The notes under the pieces were generated by a model that saw nothing but the letters and a program-made list of their open reading frames with translations, was not told the DNA's origin and did no database searches. 64,000 nucleotides of DNA, from positions 62,001 through 126,000 of the forward strand of contig NZ_JAATIT010000002.1 in assembly GCF_011926545.1 (NCBI RefSeq), written 5' to 3'. Below, piece by piece: positions 17,081-25,668 of the stretch; position 1 is the first letter of the stretch, and each line of letters opens with the position of its first letter. The DNA is from Sphingopyxis italica. Lineage in GTDB: Bacteria; Pseudomonadota; Alphaproteobacteria; Sphingomonadales; Sphingomonadaceae. The position numbers were made by a program, and so were the translations under genes.

Positions 17081-18640
17081 ATGGAATTCCAGTCGATCCT
17101 TTCCGCCGTCACCGGCGGCCACGGCGCCGTGAACCCTTGGGCGGCGACCGCCTATCTGATCGCGGGCGTCTTCTTCATCCTTGCGCTGCGCGGGCTATCG
17201 AGCCCGGCTTCGTCGCAGCGCGGCAACCGTTTCGGCATGGCGGGGATGACGATCGCGGTCGTCACGACACTCCTGACGCATGTGCCTTGGAAAACTGGCG
17301 ATGCGACGAACAGTTTCGCCGGGGTCGATCCGGTCGCGATGGCCGAGATTCTCGGTGCTATCGCGATCGGCGCCGTCATCGGTATTGTGATGGCGCGTAA
17401 GATCGCGATGACCGCAATGCCGCAGCTCGTCGCGGCGTTCCACAGCCTCGTCGGTCTTGCTGCGGTCGCGGTTGGAGCTGCGGCCTTTCTGAACCCGGAA
17501 GCCTTCGGGATCGGGATGAGCGTATTGTTCACCGACTATGCTGGTTCTGGCGGAGCGATCGTCGGGGGTGATCGGGTCGAATGGATCAATTCGGTCAGCG
17601 CGATCGAAATGGGGCTCGGCGTGGCAATCGGCGCGATCACCTTTTCCGGATCGGTCATCGCCTTCCTCAAATTGAACGGAAATATGTCGGGCGCACCAAT
17701 CATGCTGCCCGGACGGCACATTATCAATCTTGGAACCCTCGTCGCCATCTTGGCTTTGATCGGAGTGTTCGCCAGCGGCTATCAGCCGCAATGGCTGTTC
17801 TGGACGATCATGGGGCTCAGCTTCGCGATCGGTTTCCTGCTGATCATCCCGATCGGCGGCGCCGACATGCCGGTCGTCGTGTCGATGCTCAACAGCTATT
17901 CGGGCTGGGCCGCGGCGGCGATGGGCTTCACGCTCGGCAACACCGCGATGATCATCACCGGCGCGCTCGTCGGCTCGTCGGGTGCGATCCTGTCGTACAT
18001 CATGTGCCGCGCGATGAACCGCAGCTTCATCAGCGTGATCGCCGGCGGCTTCGGCGGCGACGATGCGGCGGCGGGCGCGGGCGGTTCAAAGGAACAGCGC
18101 CCGTGGAAGCCGGGCAGCGCCGAAGACGCCGCCTTCCTGATGAGCCAGGCCGAGAATGTCATCATCGTTCCCGGTTACGGCATGGCCGTCGCGCAGGCGC
18201 AGCACACGCTGCGCGAAATGGCCGACCAGCTCAAGAAGGAAGGCGTGAACGTCAAATATGCGATCCACCCGGTCGCAGGGCGTATGCCGGGCCATATGAA
18301 CGTCCTGCTCGCCGAGGCGAATGTTCCCTATGACGAGGTGTTCGAGCTGGAGGACATCAACGGCGAGTTCGCCCAGTGCGACGTTGCTTTCGTCATCGGC
18401 GCGAACGATGTGACCAACCCGGCGGCGAAAACCGACAAGACGTCGCCGATTTACGGCATGCCCGTGCTCGACGTCGAAAAGGCGAAGACGGTGCTGTTCG
18501 TGAAGCGCTCGATGGGCGGGGTCGGCTATGCCGGCGTCGACAACGACGTTTTCTATATGGACCAGACGATGATGCTGCTCGGCGATGCGAAGAAGATGGC
18601 CGACGATATCGTCAAGGCGCTGAGCGGCAGCGGGCATTGA
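17081..18640 (+). CDS. pntB: NAD(P)+ transhydrogenase beta subunit
   Basis: The 519-residue protein supplies most transmembrane helices (residues about 20-320) and the NADP(H)-binding dIII domain, which begins after the linker with ENVIIVPGYGMAVAQAQH. It has AIHPVAGRMPGHMNVLLAEA, VIGANDVTNPAA and the terminal VKRSMGGVGYAGVDN. All are standard for PntB. It is about 50 residues longer than E. coli PntB. A hydrophilic stretch near residues 148-165 before VSAIEMGLGVAIGAITFSGS accounts for part of this. It is followed by a very strong perfect hairpin at 18664-18743. Confidence 0.95.
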   Translation: MEFQSILSAVTGGHGAVNPWAATAYLIAGVFFILALRGLSSPASSQRGNRFGMAGMTIAVVTTLLTHVPWKTGDATNSFAGVDPVAMAEILGAIAIGAVIGIVMARKIAMTAMPQLVAAFHSLVGLAAVAVGAAAFLNPEAFGIGMSVLFTDYAGSGGAIVGGDRVEWINSVSAIEMGLGVAIGAITFSGSVIAFLKLNGNMSGAPIMLPGRHIINLGTLVAILALIGVFASGYQPQWLFWTIMGLSFAIGFLLIIPIGGADMPVVVSMLNSYSGWAAAAMGFTLGNTAMIITGALVGSSGAILSYIMCRAMNRSFISVIAGGFGGDDAAAGAGGSKEQRPWKPGSAEDAAFLMSQAENVIIVPGYGMAVAQAQHTLREMADQLKKEGVNVKYAIHPVAGRMPGHMNVLLAEANVPYDEVFELEDINGEFAQCDVAFVIGANDVTNPAAKTDKTSPIYGMPVLDVEKAKTVLFVKRSMGGVGYAGVDNDVFYMDQTMMLLGDAKKMADDIVKALSGSGH

Positions 18641-18663
18641 GTTTCTGCGCCTGACGGCGCAGG

Positions 18664-18743
18664 CGGCACCGGCCCGCTCCCCCACCCGGCCTCCCATAGT
18701 TTGCTATTTTAGGGAGGCCGGGTGGGGGAGCGGGCCGGTGCCG
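18664..18743. repeat. perfect 32-bp inverted repeat between pntB and the racemase gene
   Basis: The arms 18664-18695 and 18712-18743 are exact reverse complements (each with CCCCCACCCGGCC or its complement). They flank a 16-base AT-rich loop, the only AT-rich bases in the element. It begins 24 bases after pntB and ends 18 bases before the racemase ATG. It may act as a transcriptional or mRNA-processing boundary, but the exactness suggests a recently inserted palindromic element. No other copy was recognised in the window. Confidence 0.85.
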
Positions 18744-18760
18744 CGACCAACGGAGGAATT

Positions 18761-19459
18761 ATGCGTAAAATCGGCCTGATCGGGGGAATGAGCTGGGCGT
18801 CGACCGAGCTTTATTACCGCCATCTCAACAAGGGGGTGCAAAAGCGCCTCGGCACCGCCTGTTCGGCGCCGATCCTGTTGGAGAGCCTGAACTATTGCGA
18901 GCTGTCGCGCATCACCACGGCCGAGCAATGGACGCATGCCAAGGAGGTGCTGATCGCTTCGGCGCAGCGGCTGGAGGCGGCGGGCGCGACCGCGCTGATG
19001 ATCGCGGCCAATTCGATGCACAAGGTCGCCGAGGATGTCGCCGCGGCGATCTCGATCCCGATCCTCCATATCGTCGACGAGACCGGCGAGAAGATGAAGG
19101 CCGACGGGATCAAGGCGGCGGCGGTGATCGGCACGCGGGGCGTAATGACCGAACCATGGTTCCGCCAGCGGCTCGTCCGCCACGGGCTGACGCTCGCCCC
19201 CTATGACACGAGCCGCGCCGACGAGATCGACCGGATCATCTATGAGGAGCTGATGCTCGGCAAGGTCAACGAAAGCTCGCGCCGCACGATGAAGACCTTC
19301 ATCACCGACATCGCGAAGCAGGACGTGCAGGCGGTGGTGCTCGCCTGCACCGAACTGGTGATGCTGGTCGATACAGATGCCAATGTCCTGCCGATCTACG
19401 ACACGACGCGCATTCACGTCGCGGCGGGCGTGGATTGGGTTTTGGGCGAAAACTCGTAA
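18761..19459 (+). CDS. aspartate/glutamate racemase family protein
   Basis: A 232-residue cofactor-independent racemase-fold protein: MRKIGLIGGMSWASTELYYR at the start, the ESLNYCEL segment, and the C-terminal catalytic Cys in VVLACTEL. The partner catalytic position, Cys in aspartate racemases (CNTxH) or Thr in YgeA-type enzymes (TNTMH), is Ala here (AANSMHKV). Two-base racemisation may therefore be impaired or altered. The start ATG 18761 has a GGAGGAAT ribosome site. The family is clear, the activity is not. Confidence 0.85.
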   Translation: MRKIGLIGGMSWASTELYYRHLNKGVQKRLGTACSAPILLESLNYCELSRITTAEQWTHAKEVLIASAQRLEAAGATALMIAANSMHKVAEDVAAAISIPILHIVDETGEKMKADGIKAAAVIGTRGVMTEPWFRQRLVRHGLTLAPYDTSRADEIDRIIYEELMLGKVNESSRRTMKTFITDIAKQDVQAVVLACTELVMLVDTDANVLPIYDTTRIHVAAGVDWVLGENS

Positions 19460-19473
19460 GCGGGCCAATATTT

Positions 19474-19553
19474 CCGTTCGCATCGAGCGAAGTCGAGATG
19501 CCCATCGGACCCTTATGCCTTATGGGTGTCTCGACTTCGCTCGACACGAACGG
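19474..19553. repeat. palindromic intergenic repeat, family A (inverted copy)
   Basis: The arms 19474-19498 and 19529-19553 match those of the element at 6966-7047 but in the opposite orientation (CATCGAGCG on the left, CTCGACACG on the right). It lies in the convergent gap between the racemase and the DUF2147 gene and may double as a bidirectional stem-loop. Confidence 0.85.
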
Positions 19554-19568
19554 AACATAAAAGGGCGA

Positions 19569-19982
19569 TTATCCGACCCGCGTCCACGTGACGGTGCGGC
19601 AGAATACCGACACGCAGCCCTTCATCGTCAGCTTGTTGCCTTTTACCCGCAGGTGGGCGTTGTAATAGCGGCCGTCCTCGGGACTATAGCCTTCGCCCTT
19701 CCAGCCGTCGCCATGCGGCACGAGATCCCAATAGATCTGCAGCCCCTCGACCATGCGGCCGCGCTTCGCCTTGTCGGGGTTGCGCTCGTCGCGCTGGCCG
19801 CCGGCGGGCTCCTTGATCAGAAGTTCGGCGACGCGGCCGCACATCTTCGCGCCGCACTTCGTCATCGCAACGATGCCCTTGCCGTCGTCGGTTTTCCAGC
19901 GTCCCGACAGCGGCGCGGGCGCCGCCGCGACCGCTGGCGCGGCAATCAAGGCGACAAGCGCCAGTCCCATTCTGTGAATCAA
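19569..19982 (-). CDS. secreted DUF2147 protein
   Basis: A 137-residue exported protein with a signal peptide (GLALVALIAAPAVAAAPAP) and a DUF2147 domain. It has GRWKTDDGKGIVAMTKCGAK with a cysteine pair (KCGAKMCG), then YNAHLRVKGNKLTMKGC and a terminal CRTVTWTRV. The family is periplasmic or outer-surface and uncharacterised in most bacteria. It is divergent from the beta-helix protein gene, with 96 bases between starts. A second Met at 19970 could be the true start. Confidence 0.85.
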   Translation of the reverse strand: MIHRMGLALVALIAAPAVAAAPAPLSGRWKTDDGKGIVAMTKCGAKMCGRVAELLIKEPAGGQRDERNPDKAKRGRMVEGLQIYWDLVPHGDGWKGEGYSPEDGRYYNAHLRVKGNKLTMKGCVSVFCRTVTWTRVG

Positions 19983-20078
19983 GCGACCTCTCCCCGGTTA
20001 GCTACACATATGTCAGCAACATCGCTTGGCTTCCGTCAAGTCTTGCAGCATGCTCCCGCAAAATCAGGGGAGAGACAT

Positions 20079-21296
20079 ATGCGATTCCATGGCCTCAGCC
20101 ACCACGCGGCGACGCTTTGCATCGTGGCGGCGCTTGCCGCCCAGCCGGCGGCGGCGAAAGTGATCAGCGTCAGTGCGACAACGCCCGATGCCAATGAAAA
20201 GCTGCAAGAAGCGCTGATCCTCGCCGAGCCGGGCGATACGGTGCAACTGGACGCCGGCACCTGGACGCTGACCGACGGCCTGTCGCTCGACGTCGCGAAT
20301 GTCACGGTGCGCGGCGCCGGGGCGGGTGCAGGCGGGTCGGTCCTCGACTTTGCAGGGCAGCAGGGCGCGGGCGAAGGGCTGCTCGTCACCTCCGACGATG
20401 TGCTGCTCACCGAATTCGCGGTGCTCAACACGAAGGGCGACGGGATCAAGTCGAAGGGCGCCGACCGCATCGTCTATCACAAGCTGCGCGTCGAATGGAC
20501 CGCCGGGCCAAAGGAAACGAACGGCGCCTATGGCATCTATCCGGTCGAAAGCACCGACGTGCTGATCGACAGCGTCTATGTCCGCGGCGCGTCGGACGCC
20601 GGCATATACGTCGGCCAGTCGAAGAATATCGTCGTCCGCGATTCGATCGCGACCGAGAATGTCGCGGGGATCGAGATCGAGAACAGCTATGACGCCGATG
20701 TCCACGACAATATCGCGACGAAAAACACCGGCGGAATCCTGGTGTTCGACCTGCCGAGCCTGCCGATGCAGGGCGGGCACAATGTCCGCGTTTTCGAAAA
20801 TGTCGTGAACGACAACAGCACGCCCAATTTCGCGCCGAAGGGCAATATCGTCGCGAGCGTACCGACGGGCACCGGGGTGCTCGTGATGGCGAACCGCAAT
20901 GTCGAGATTTTCGACAATGTCTTCGACAATAACGGCACCACCAATGTGATGATCGTCGGCTATCGCTACGAGCATAAGGACCCGAAATATCAGCCGCTGC
21001 CTCGCGCAATCGTCGTACGCGGCAACCAGCATGGCAAGGCGGGCTATGCGCCCAAATTCCCCGGCGGCGAGCAGATCGCGGCGGCGATGGGCGGCAGCAT
21101 TCCGCCGATATTGTGGGATGGCGCGGGCGACGCGGTCGTGCTCGATCCGGTCGGGGTTCTGTCGCTGAATCTGCCCGACGTGGCGACGCCGCAGAGCGAA
21201 GCGAAGCCCGCACCCGTCGACTTGTCGAAGGGAACGGTTCCGGCGGCGCTGCCGGCGATCACGCTGCCCGAAAGCATGGAGGCGAAGGTCCGGTGA
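20079..21296 (+). CDS. secreted parallel beta-helix protein (TIGR03805-like)
   Basis: A 405-residue exported protein. It has a signal peptide (residues 1-26, ending QPAAA), then right-handed parallel beta-helix repeats of about 22 residues between residues 60 and 310, with recurring Asn/Asp/Gly turns such as VDVHDN-type rungs (DADVHDNIATKNTGG, FDNVFDNNGTTN). Such solenoids bind or cleave polysaccharides; no lyase catalytic set was identified. A Pro/Ala-rich tail follows. Its stop overlaps the GTG of the diheme cytochrome gene. From memory, TIGR03805 and TIGR03806 proteins occur as such neighbouring pairs; their joint function is unknown. Confidence 0.8.
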   Translation: MRFHGLSHHAATLCIVAALAAQPAAAKVISVSATTPDANEKLQEALILAEPGDTVQLDAGTWTLTDGLSLDVANVTVRGAGAGAGGSVLDFAGQQGAGEGLLVTSDDVLLTEFAVLNTKGDGIKSKGADRIVYHKLRVEWTAGPKETNGAYGIYPVESTDVLIDSVYVRGASDAGIYVGQSKNIVVRDSIATENVAGIEIENSYDADVHDNIATKNTGGILVFDLPSLPMQGGHNVRVFENVVNDNSTPNFAPKGNIVASVPTGTGVLVMANRNVEIFDNVFDNNGTTNVMIVGYRYEHKDPKYQPLPRAIVVRGNQHGKAGYAPKFPGGEQIAAAMGGSIPPILWDGAGDAVVLDPVGVLSLNLPDVATPQSEAKPAPVDLSKGTVPAALPAITLPESMEAKVR

Positions 21297-22318
21297 GACG
21301 CGTTTTCGCCGCGCTGGCCGCGGCGCTGCTCTGTTCGAGCGGCGGGGCGACCGTGCCATTACCCGACGGCAAGCAGCGCGTCATCGAAAGTGACGCGATC
21401 CCGCAAAAACTTTCTGCGTTCGGCCTCTTTCCGTTCGGTCCCGAGGCGCCGCTGGTGAGTTTCAGCTATACGCTGCGCACGTCGCTGTTCAGCGACTATA
21501 CCGACAAGCATCGTTTCGTCTCAATTCCCGACGGCAAGCAGGCGAGGGTGCTGGCCGACGGCACGATCGAGTTTCCGGTGGGAACGGTGCTGATCAAAAG
21601 CTTCGGCTGGGCCGACGTGAACGAAGGCCGGCCGGTCGAGACGCGACTGTTAATCCACCGCGCTTCGGGCTGGGTTGCGCTGCCATATATCTGGGATGCC
21701 GACGGCAAGGACGCGACGTTGGCGCTTGGCGGACGCCGTGTTCCCGTGACCTTCAAGAGTCCGGGCGGTGATGTCCACACCATCCGCTATGGGGTGCCGA
21801 ACAAAAATCAATGCAAGGAATGCCATAGCCTGAACGGCGCGATCGTGCCGATTGGTCCGAAAGCGCGCAATTTCATATTCCCTGACGAGATCAAGACGAT
21901 GCGCTCAGTATATTTCGAGAATCCGGCGGCGCTGAGGCCCATCATGCCGCAATGGGACGATCCCAAGGCGGGCAGCGTAGAAACCCGCGCCCGCGCCTAT
22001 CTCGACGTCAATTGCGCGCATTGCCACAATCCCGCGGGCAGCGCGTCGAACAGCGGGCTGTTCCTGCGCTGGACCGACGATCCGACCGGCGTCAACTATG
22101 GTATCGGCAAGCGGCCGACGGCGGCAGGGCGCGGCAGCGGCGGGATGGAATTCGCGATCGCACCGGGCGATCCCGACGACAGTTTCCTCATCTATCGCCT
22201 CGAAAGCACCGATCCCGGCATCGCGATGCCCGAGGTCGGGCGATCGACAGTGCACAAGGAGGGCGCGGCGCTACTCCGGCAATGGATTGCCGAGATGCCG
22301 AAGGATGCGCGGAATTAG
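21293..22318 (+). CDS. diheme c-type cytochrome, SO2930/HNE_0200 family (TIGR03806-like)
   Basis: A 341-residue periplasmic protein beginning at GTG 21293, overlapping the preceding stop. It has a signal peptide (FAALAAALLCSSGGA), then a beta-rich N-terminal region (SFSYTLRTSLFSDYTDKHRF, PVGTVLIKSFGW). Two heme c-binding motifs follow, CKECH near residue 180 and CAHCH near residue 240. A late MPEVGRSTVHKEGAALLRQW offers Met/His ligands. It is presumably exported and hemylated by the Ccm system. Paired with the beta-helix protein it may form an envelope redox or polysaccharide-related system; this is inference. Confidence 0.82.
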   Translation: MRRVFAALAAALLCSSGGATVPLPDGKQRVIESDAIPQKLSAFGLFPFGPEAPLVSFSYTLRTSLFSDYTDKHRFVSIPDGKQARVLADGTIEFPVGTVLIKSFGWADVNEGRPVETRLLIHRASGWVALPYIWDADGKDATLALGGRRVPVTFKSPGGDVHTIRYGVPNKNQCKECHSLNGAIVPIGPKARNFIFPDEIKTMRSVYFENPAALRPIMPQWDDPKAGSVETRARAYLDVNCAHCHNPAGSASNSGLFLRWTDDPTGVNYGIGKRPTAAGRGSGGMEFAIAPGDPDDSFLIYRLESTDPGIAMPEVGRSTVHKEGAALLRQWIAEMPKDARN

Positions 22319-22358
22319 GCATTGATCAGGGTTGAACGAAACCCATCCCACTCATATT

Positions 22359-22436
22359 CGTCGTCCCGGCGAAGGCCGGGATCTCACCCTTGCGGCCTGA
22401 CGCATCGTCGAGATCCCGGCCTTCGCCGGGATGACG
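22359..22436. repeat. palindromic intergenic repeat, family E variant
   Basis: CGTCGTCCCGGCGAAGGCCG on the left and CGGCCTTCGCCGGGATGACG on the right form a long stem after the diheme cytochrome gene and just before maiA. It is a diverged relative of the elements at 16515 and 55160. Confidence 0.8.
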
Positions 22437-22461
22437 ATCAAATGGGGACGCGCTGAACCTT

Positions 22462-23094
22462 ATGACCAATCTCGTCCTCCACGATTATTTCCGTTCCTCG
22501 GCCAGCTTTCGCGTCCGCATCGCGCTGAACCTCAAGGGGCTCGACTATGATCGCGTCGAGGTCAGCCTGATCGCGGGCGAGCAGCGCAGCGACGCCTTTC
22601 TCGAACAGAATGCGCAGGGCTTTGTCCCGATGCTCGTCGTCGATGGCGAACCGATCATCCAGAGCATGGCGATCATCGACTGGCTCGACCGCGCCTATCC
22701 CGAACCGCGGCTGATCCCCGAGGACGCGATGCCGCGCGCGGTCGCGCTCGCGCGCGCGCAGGTGATTGCGAGCGACATCCATCCGCTCAACAATCTCCGC
22801 GTGCTCAAATATCTGAAGCGCGACCTTGGGCTCAACGAGCAGACCAAGGACCGCTGGTATCGCCACTGGATCGTCGAAGGCTTCGACGCGCTGGAAGCGA
22901 TGGCGGGCGAGGGGCGCTTCCTTGGCGGCGATACGCCGGGGATCGCCGACTGCTGCCTCATCCCGCAGATGTATAATGCACGGCGGTTCGACACCCCGCT
23001 CGACGATTATCCGCGATTGGTCGCGATCGACGCGGCGTGCATGGAGCATGACGCGTTCAAGAAGGCGCATCCCGACGCGGTCAAGCCCGCGTGA
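22462..23094 (+). CDS. maiA: maleylacetoacetate isomerase (zeta-class GST)
   Basis: Isomerises maleylacetoacetate to fumarylacetoacetate in tyrosine/homogentisate catabolism using glutathione. The 210-residue protein has the zeta-GST N-terminal signature YFRSSASFRVRIALNLKGL (SSxS active site, here SSAS rather than SSCS), QGFVPMLVVDGEPIIQSMAI for glutathione binding, and an all-helical C-terminal half. The remaining catabolic genes are not adjacent. Its stop overlaps the GTG of the TonB-receptor gene. Confidence 0.9.
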   Translation: MTNLVLHDYFRSSASFRVRIALNLKGLDYDRVEVSLIAGEQRSDAFLEQNAQGFVPMLVVDGEPIIQSMAIIDWLDRAYPEPRLIPEDAMPRAVALARAQVIASDIHPLNNLRVLKYLKRDLGLNEQTKDRWYRHWIVEGFDALEAMAGEGRFLGGDTPGIADCCLIPQMYNARRFDTPLDDYPRLVAIDAACMEHDAFKKAHPDAVKPA

Positions 23095-25133
23095 TCCGCC
23101 TTCTGACGGGGACCCTCGCGCTGGCGCTGCCTGCGGCGGCGATGGCCGAGGAAAGGGAAGACAAGGAGATCGTCATCCCGGCGCGGGTGGTTTCCCGCGA
23201 AGAGATCGTCGTTTCGGGAAGCGGGATGCTCCGGGCGCCGAACAGCGACCTCGTCCAATCCTCGGCGATCCTGCTCGATGTCGACCCGGGCTTCGGCGCG
23301 CGCGTCGAGAACAGGCTCCGCGATGAAGCTGGGATCGTCCAGTTCCGCCGCTCCGACGGCCGCTCGGCGCATCCGACGAGTCAGGGCGTGACGCTCCGCG
23401 GCCTCGGCGGCAATGCGTCGAGCCGCGCGCTGGTGACATTGGACGGCGTGCCGCAGGCCGATCCGTTCGGCGGCTGGGTCGCGTGGAGCGCCTATGACGC
23501 GATCAACCTCGGCGGCATCGTCGTGACGCGCGGCGGCGGGAGCGGCGCCGACGGTCCCGGCGCGCTGGCGGGGACGATCGGCCTCCATTCGACGATGACC
23601 GACGGCGCCGAAGCGAGTCTCGCCTATGGCAGCCGCGACGGCTGGGACGCGTCGGCGTCGGTCGGTGGCGAGATCGGCGGCGGGCAGGTCGCCGTAGATG
23701 GCCGCTACAGCCGCGGCGACGGATTCATCCCCGTCGCGCAGGGCCAGCGCGGCGAGGCCGACCGCGCGGCGCCCTATGAGCAGGGCGGGCTAGGACTTCG
23801 CCTGCGTTTCGATGCCGGCGACGCCAGCCGGATCGAGGCGAGCGTCCGTGGCTTCTCCGACCGGCGCGACCGCGGGGTCGATTTCACGGCGAGCAGGACC
23901 GACGGCCTCGATGCCAGCGTGCGGTTCGTCCACGACCCCGCTGGTGCGACCCAATGGCTCGCGCTCGGCTATATCCAGCTCCGCGATTTCGAGAGCGGCT
24001 TCGCGAGCGTCGGGGCGGGGCGCGACAGCGCGAACCCCGTCTTGTTCCAGCGCATCCCTGCGACCGGTATCGGCGGTCGCTTCGAACTGCGTCCCGCGAT
24101 CGGCGACGCCAATCCGCTGCGTATCGGCGCCGACTGGCGGCGCACGGTCGGGCGGACCGAGGAGGATTTCTTTTTCACCGACGGCATTCCCGGCCGCCAC
24201 CGCATGGCGGGGGGGAGCAGCGACACCGTCGGGGTATTCGCCGAATGGACCTCGGGCAACCGCTATGACGGCTTCCTCTGGACGCTGAGCGGGCGGGTCG
24301 ATCGCTGGTGGCTCGGCACCGGGCATCGGATCGAGCGCAATCGCGGCGGCGGGCCGGTCATCACCGACCTCGACTTTGCCGCGCGGCAGGGGTGGGAAGG
24401 TAGCGGACGCGCGGGCGTGCGCTGGACGTCGGATAGCGTTTCGCTGCGCGCCGCCGCCTATCGCGGCTGGCGCCTACCGACGCTCAACGAGCTTTACCGC
24501 CCGTTCCGCGTCGGTGCCGAGACGACGATGGCGAACGAGATGCTGAAGCCCGAACGGCTGTGGGGCGGCGAGGTCGGCGCCGATTGGGAAAGCGGCGGCA
24601 CGAAATTGTCGGCGACGCTGTTCGCCAACCGCCTGACGAACGCGATCGCCAATGTGACGCTCGCGCCGAACCTCAACCAGCGGCAGAATCTGGACGCGAT
24701 CGACAGCAAGGGCGTCGAGGTGGCGGCCGAACAGCGGATCGGACCCGCGACGCTGCGCGCCACCTATGCCTTTACCGATGCCGAAGTGGACGCCTCGGGC
24801 GGTGCGGCAACGCTCGACGGCCGCCGTCCGGCGCAGATCGCCAAGCATGGCGGCAGCGTGTCGCTGCGCAGCCATACGCAAGGCCCCTTGGGCGGCTTCG
24901 CGACGCTGCGCTATATCGGCAGGCAGAATGAGGATGATCTCGGGCTCCTCGCGCTCGATGATGCGCTGACGCTCAACGCCGGGCTGTCATGGCGGTTCAG
25001 CGATGCGGTCAGCATCGAGGCGCGCGGCGAAAATCTGTTCGACGAACTGGTCCCGGCGGCGATCTCCTCATCGGGCATCGTCGAGCGCGCGACGCCGCGC
25101 ACCTTGTGGATCGGCGCGCGCCTGTCTTTCTGA
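23091..25133 (+). CDS. TonB-dependent outer-membrane receptor
   Basis: A 680-residue outer-membrane transporter. It has a signal peptide (LLTGTLALALPAAAMA) and a short mature N-terminus with a possible TonB box near REEIVVSG. The plug domain covers about residues 60-180 (SQGVTLRGLGGNASSRALVTLDGVP, GALAGTIGL). A 22-strand barrel region runs to a C-terminal aromatic residue (IGARLSF). Such receptors import siderophores, cobalamin or carbohydrates; the substrate is not deducible. It starts at GTG 23091 inside the maiA stop, an unexpected coupling. Confidence 0.88.
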   Translation: MIRLLTGTLALALPAAAMAEEREDKEIVIPARVVSREEIVVSGSGMLRAPNSDLVQSSAILLDVDPGFGARVENRLRDEAGIVQFRRSDGRSAHPTSQGVTLRGLGGNASSRALVTLDGVPQADPFGGWVAWSAYDAINLGGIVVTRGGGSGADGPGALAGTIGLHSTMTDGAEASLAYGSRDGWDASASVGGEIGGGQVAVDGRYSRGDGFIPVAQGQRGEADRAAPYEQGGLGLRLRFDAGDASRIEASVRGFSDRRDRGVDFTASRTDGLDASVRFVHDPAGATQWLALGYIQLRDFESGFASVGAGRDSANPVLFQRIPATGIGGRFELRPAIGDANPLRIGADWRRTVGRTEEDFFFTDGIPGRHRMAGGSSDTVGVFAEWTSGNRYDGFLWTLSGRVDRWWLGTGHRIERNRGGGPVITDLDFAARQGWEGSGRAGVRWTSDSVSLRAAAYRGWRLPTLNELYRPFRVGAETTMANEMLKPERLWGGEVGADWESGGTKLSATLFANRLTNAIANVTLAPNLNQRQNLDAIDSKGVEVAAEQRIGPATLRATYAFTDAEVDASGGAATLDGRRPAQIAKHGGSVSLRSHTQGPLGGFATLRYIGRQNEDDLGLLALDDALTLNAGLSWRFSDAVSIEARGENLFDELVPAAISSSGIVERATPRTLWIGARLSF

Positions 25134-25221
25134 TGTTCGCGCCATTCCGGCCTTCACAGGCTCAAAACAGGCGATAGGATAGGCCTCGCCGGGATCGAAC
25201 AAGCTGTGGGATTATAAGGCA

Positions 25222-25668
25222 ATGGCCGCGAAGAAGCTGAATCTCGATAATTTTCTGCCCTATCGCCTGTCGATCGCATCGAACGCCCTGTCGAGCCGGA
25301 TCGCCGCCGAATATGAGAATCGCTTCGGTTTGAAGATTCCCGAGTGGCGGCTGATGGCGGTGCTCGGCGAGGGCCGGCCGAAGACGCAGCGCGAACTTGT
25401 CGCCGCGACGCGCATGGACAAGGTGACGGTCAATCGCGCCGCCAAGGCTCTCGCGGATCGCCAGTTGATCGCGCGCCAGGCGCATGAGGCCGATGGGCGC
25501 TCGCATCATCTCGAGCTCACCGAAACCGGCCGTTCGCTCTATGACGCGATCGTGCCGGCGGCGCTCGCGAGCGAGGCGCAGCTCGAATCGAACATCAGCG
25601 CGGCCGAACGCGCGACGATGATGGCGATCCTCGCCAAACTGACCGCCGCCGCCGAAGATTATGGCTGA
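25222..25668 (+). CDS. MarR-family transcriptional regulator
   Basis: A 148-residue winged-helix repressor. The recognition region is TQRELVAATRMDKVTVNRAAKAL, followed by the wing DRQLIARQAHEADGRSHHLEL and a dimerisation helix. It ends inside the start of the PqqD-like gene (8-base overlap), so it is the first gene of a four-gene operon and probably controls it. The ligand is unknown. Confidence 0.9.
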   Translation: MAAKKLNLDNFLPYRLSIASNALSSRIAAEYENRFGLKIPEWRLMAVLGEGRPKTQRELVAATRMDKVTVNRAAKALADRQLIARQAHEADGRSHHLELTETGRSLYDAIVPAALASEAQLESNISAAERATMMAILAKLTAAAEDYG

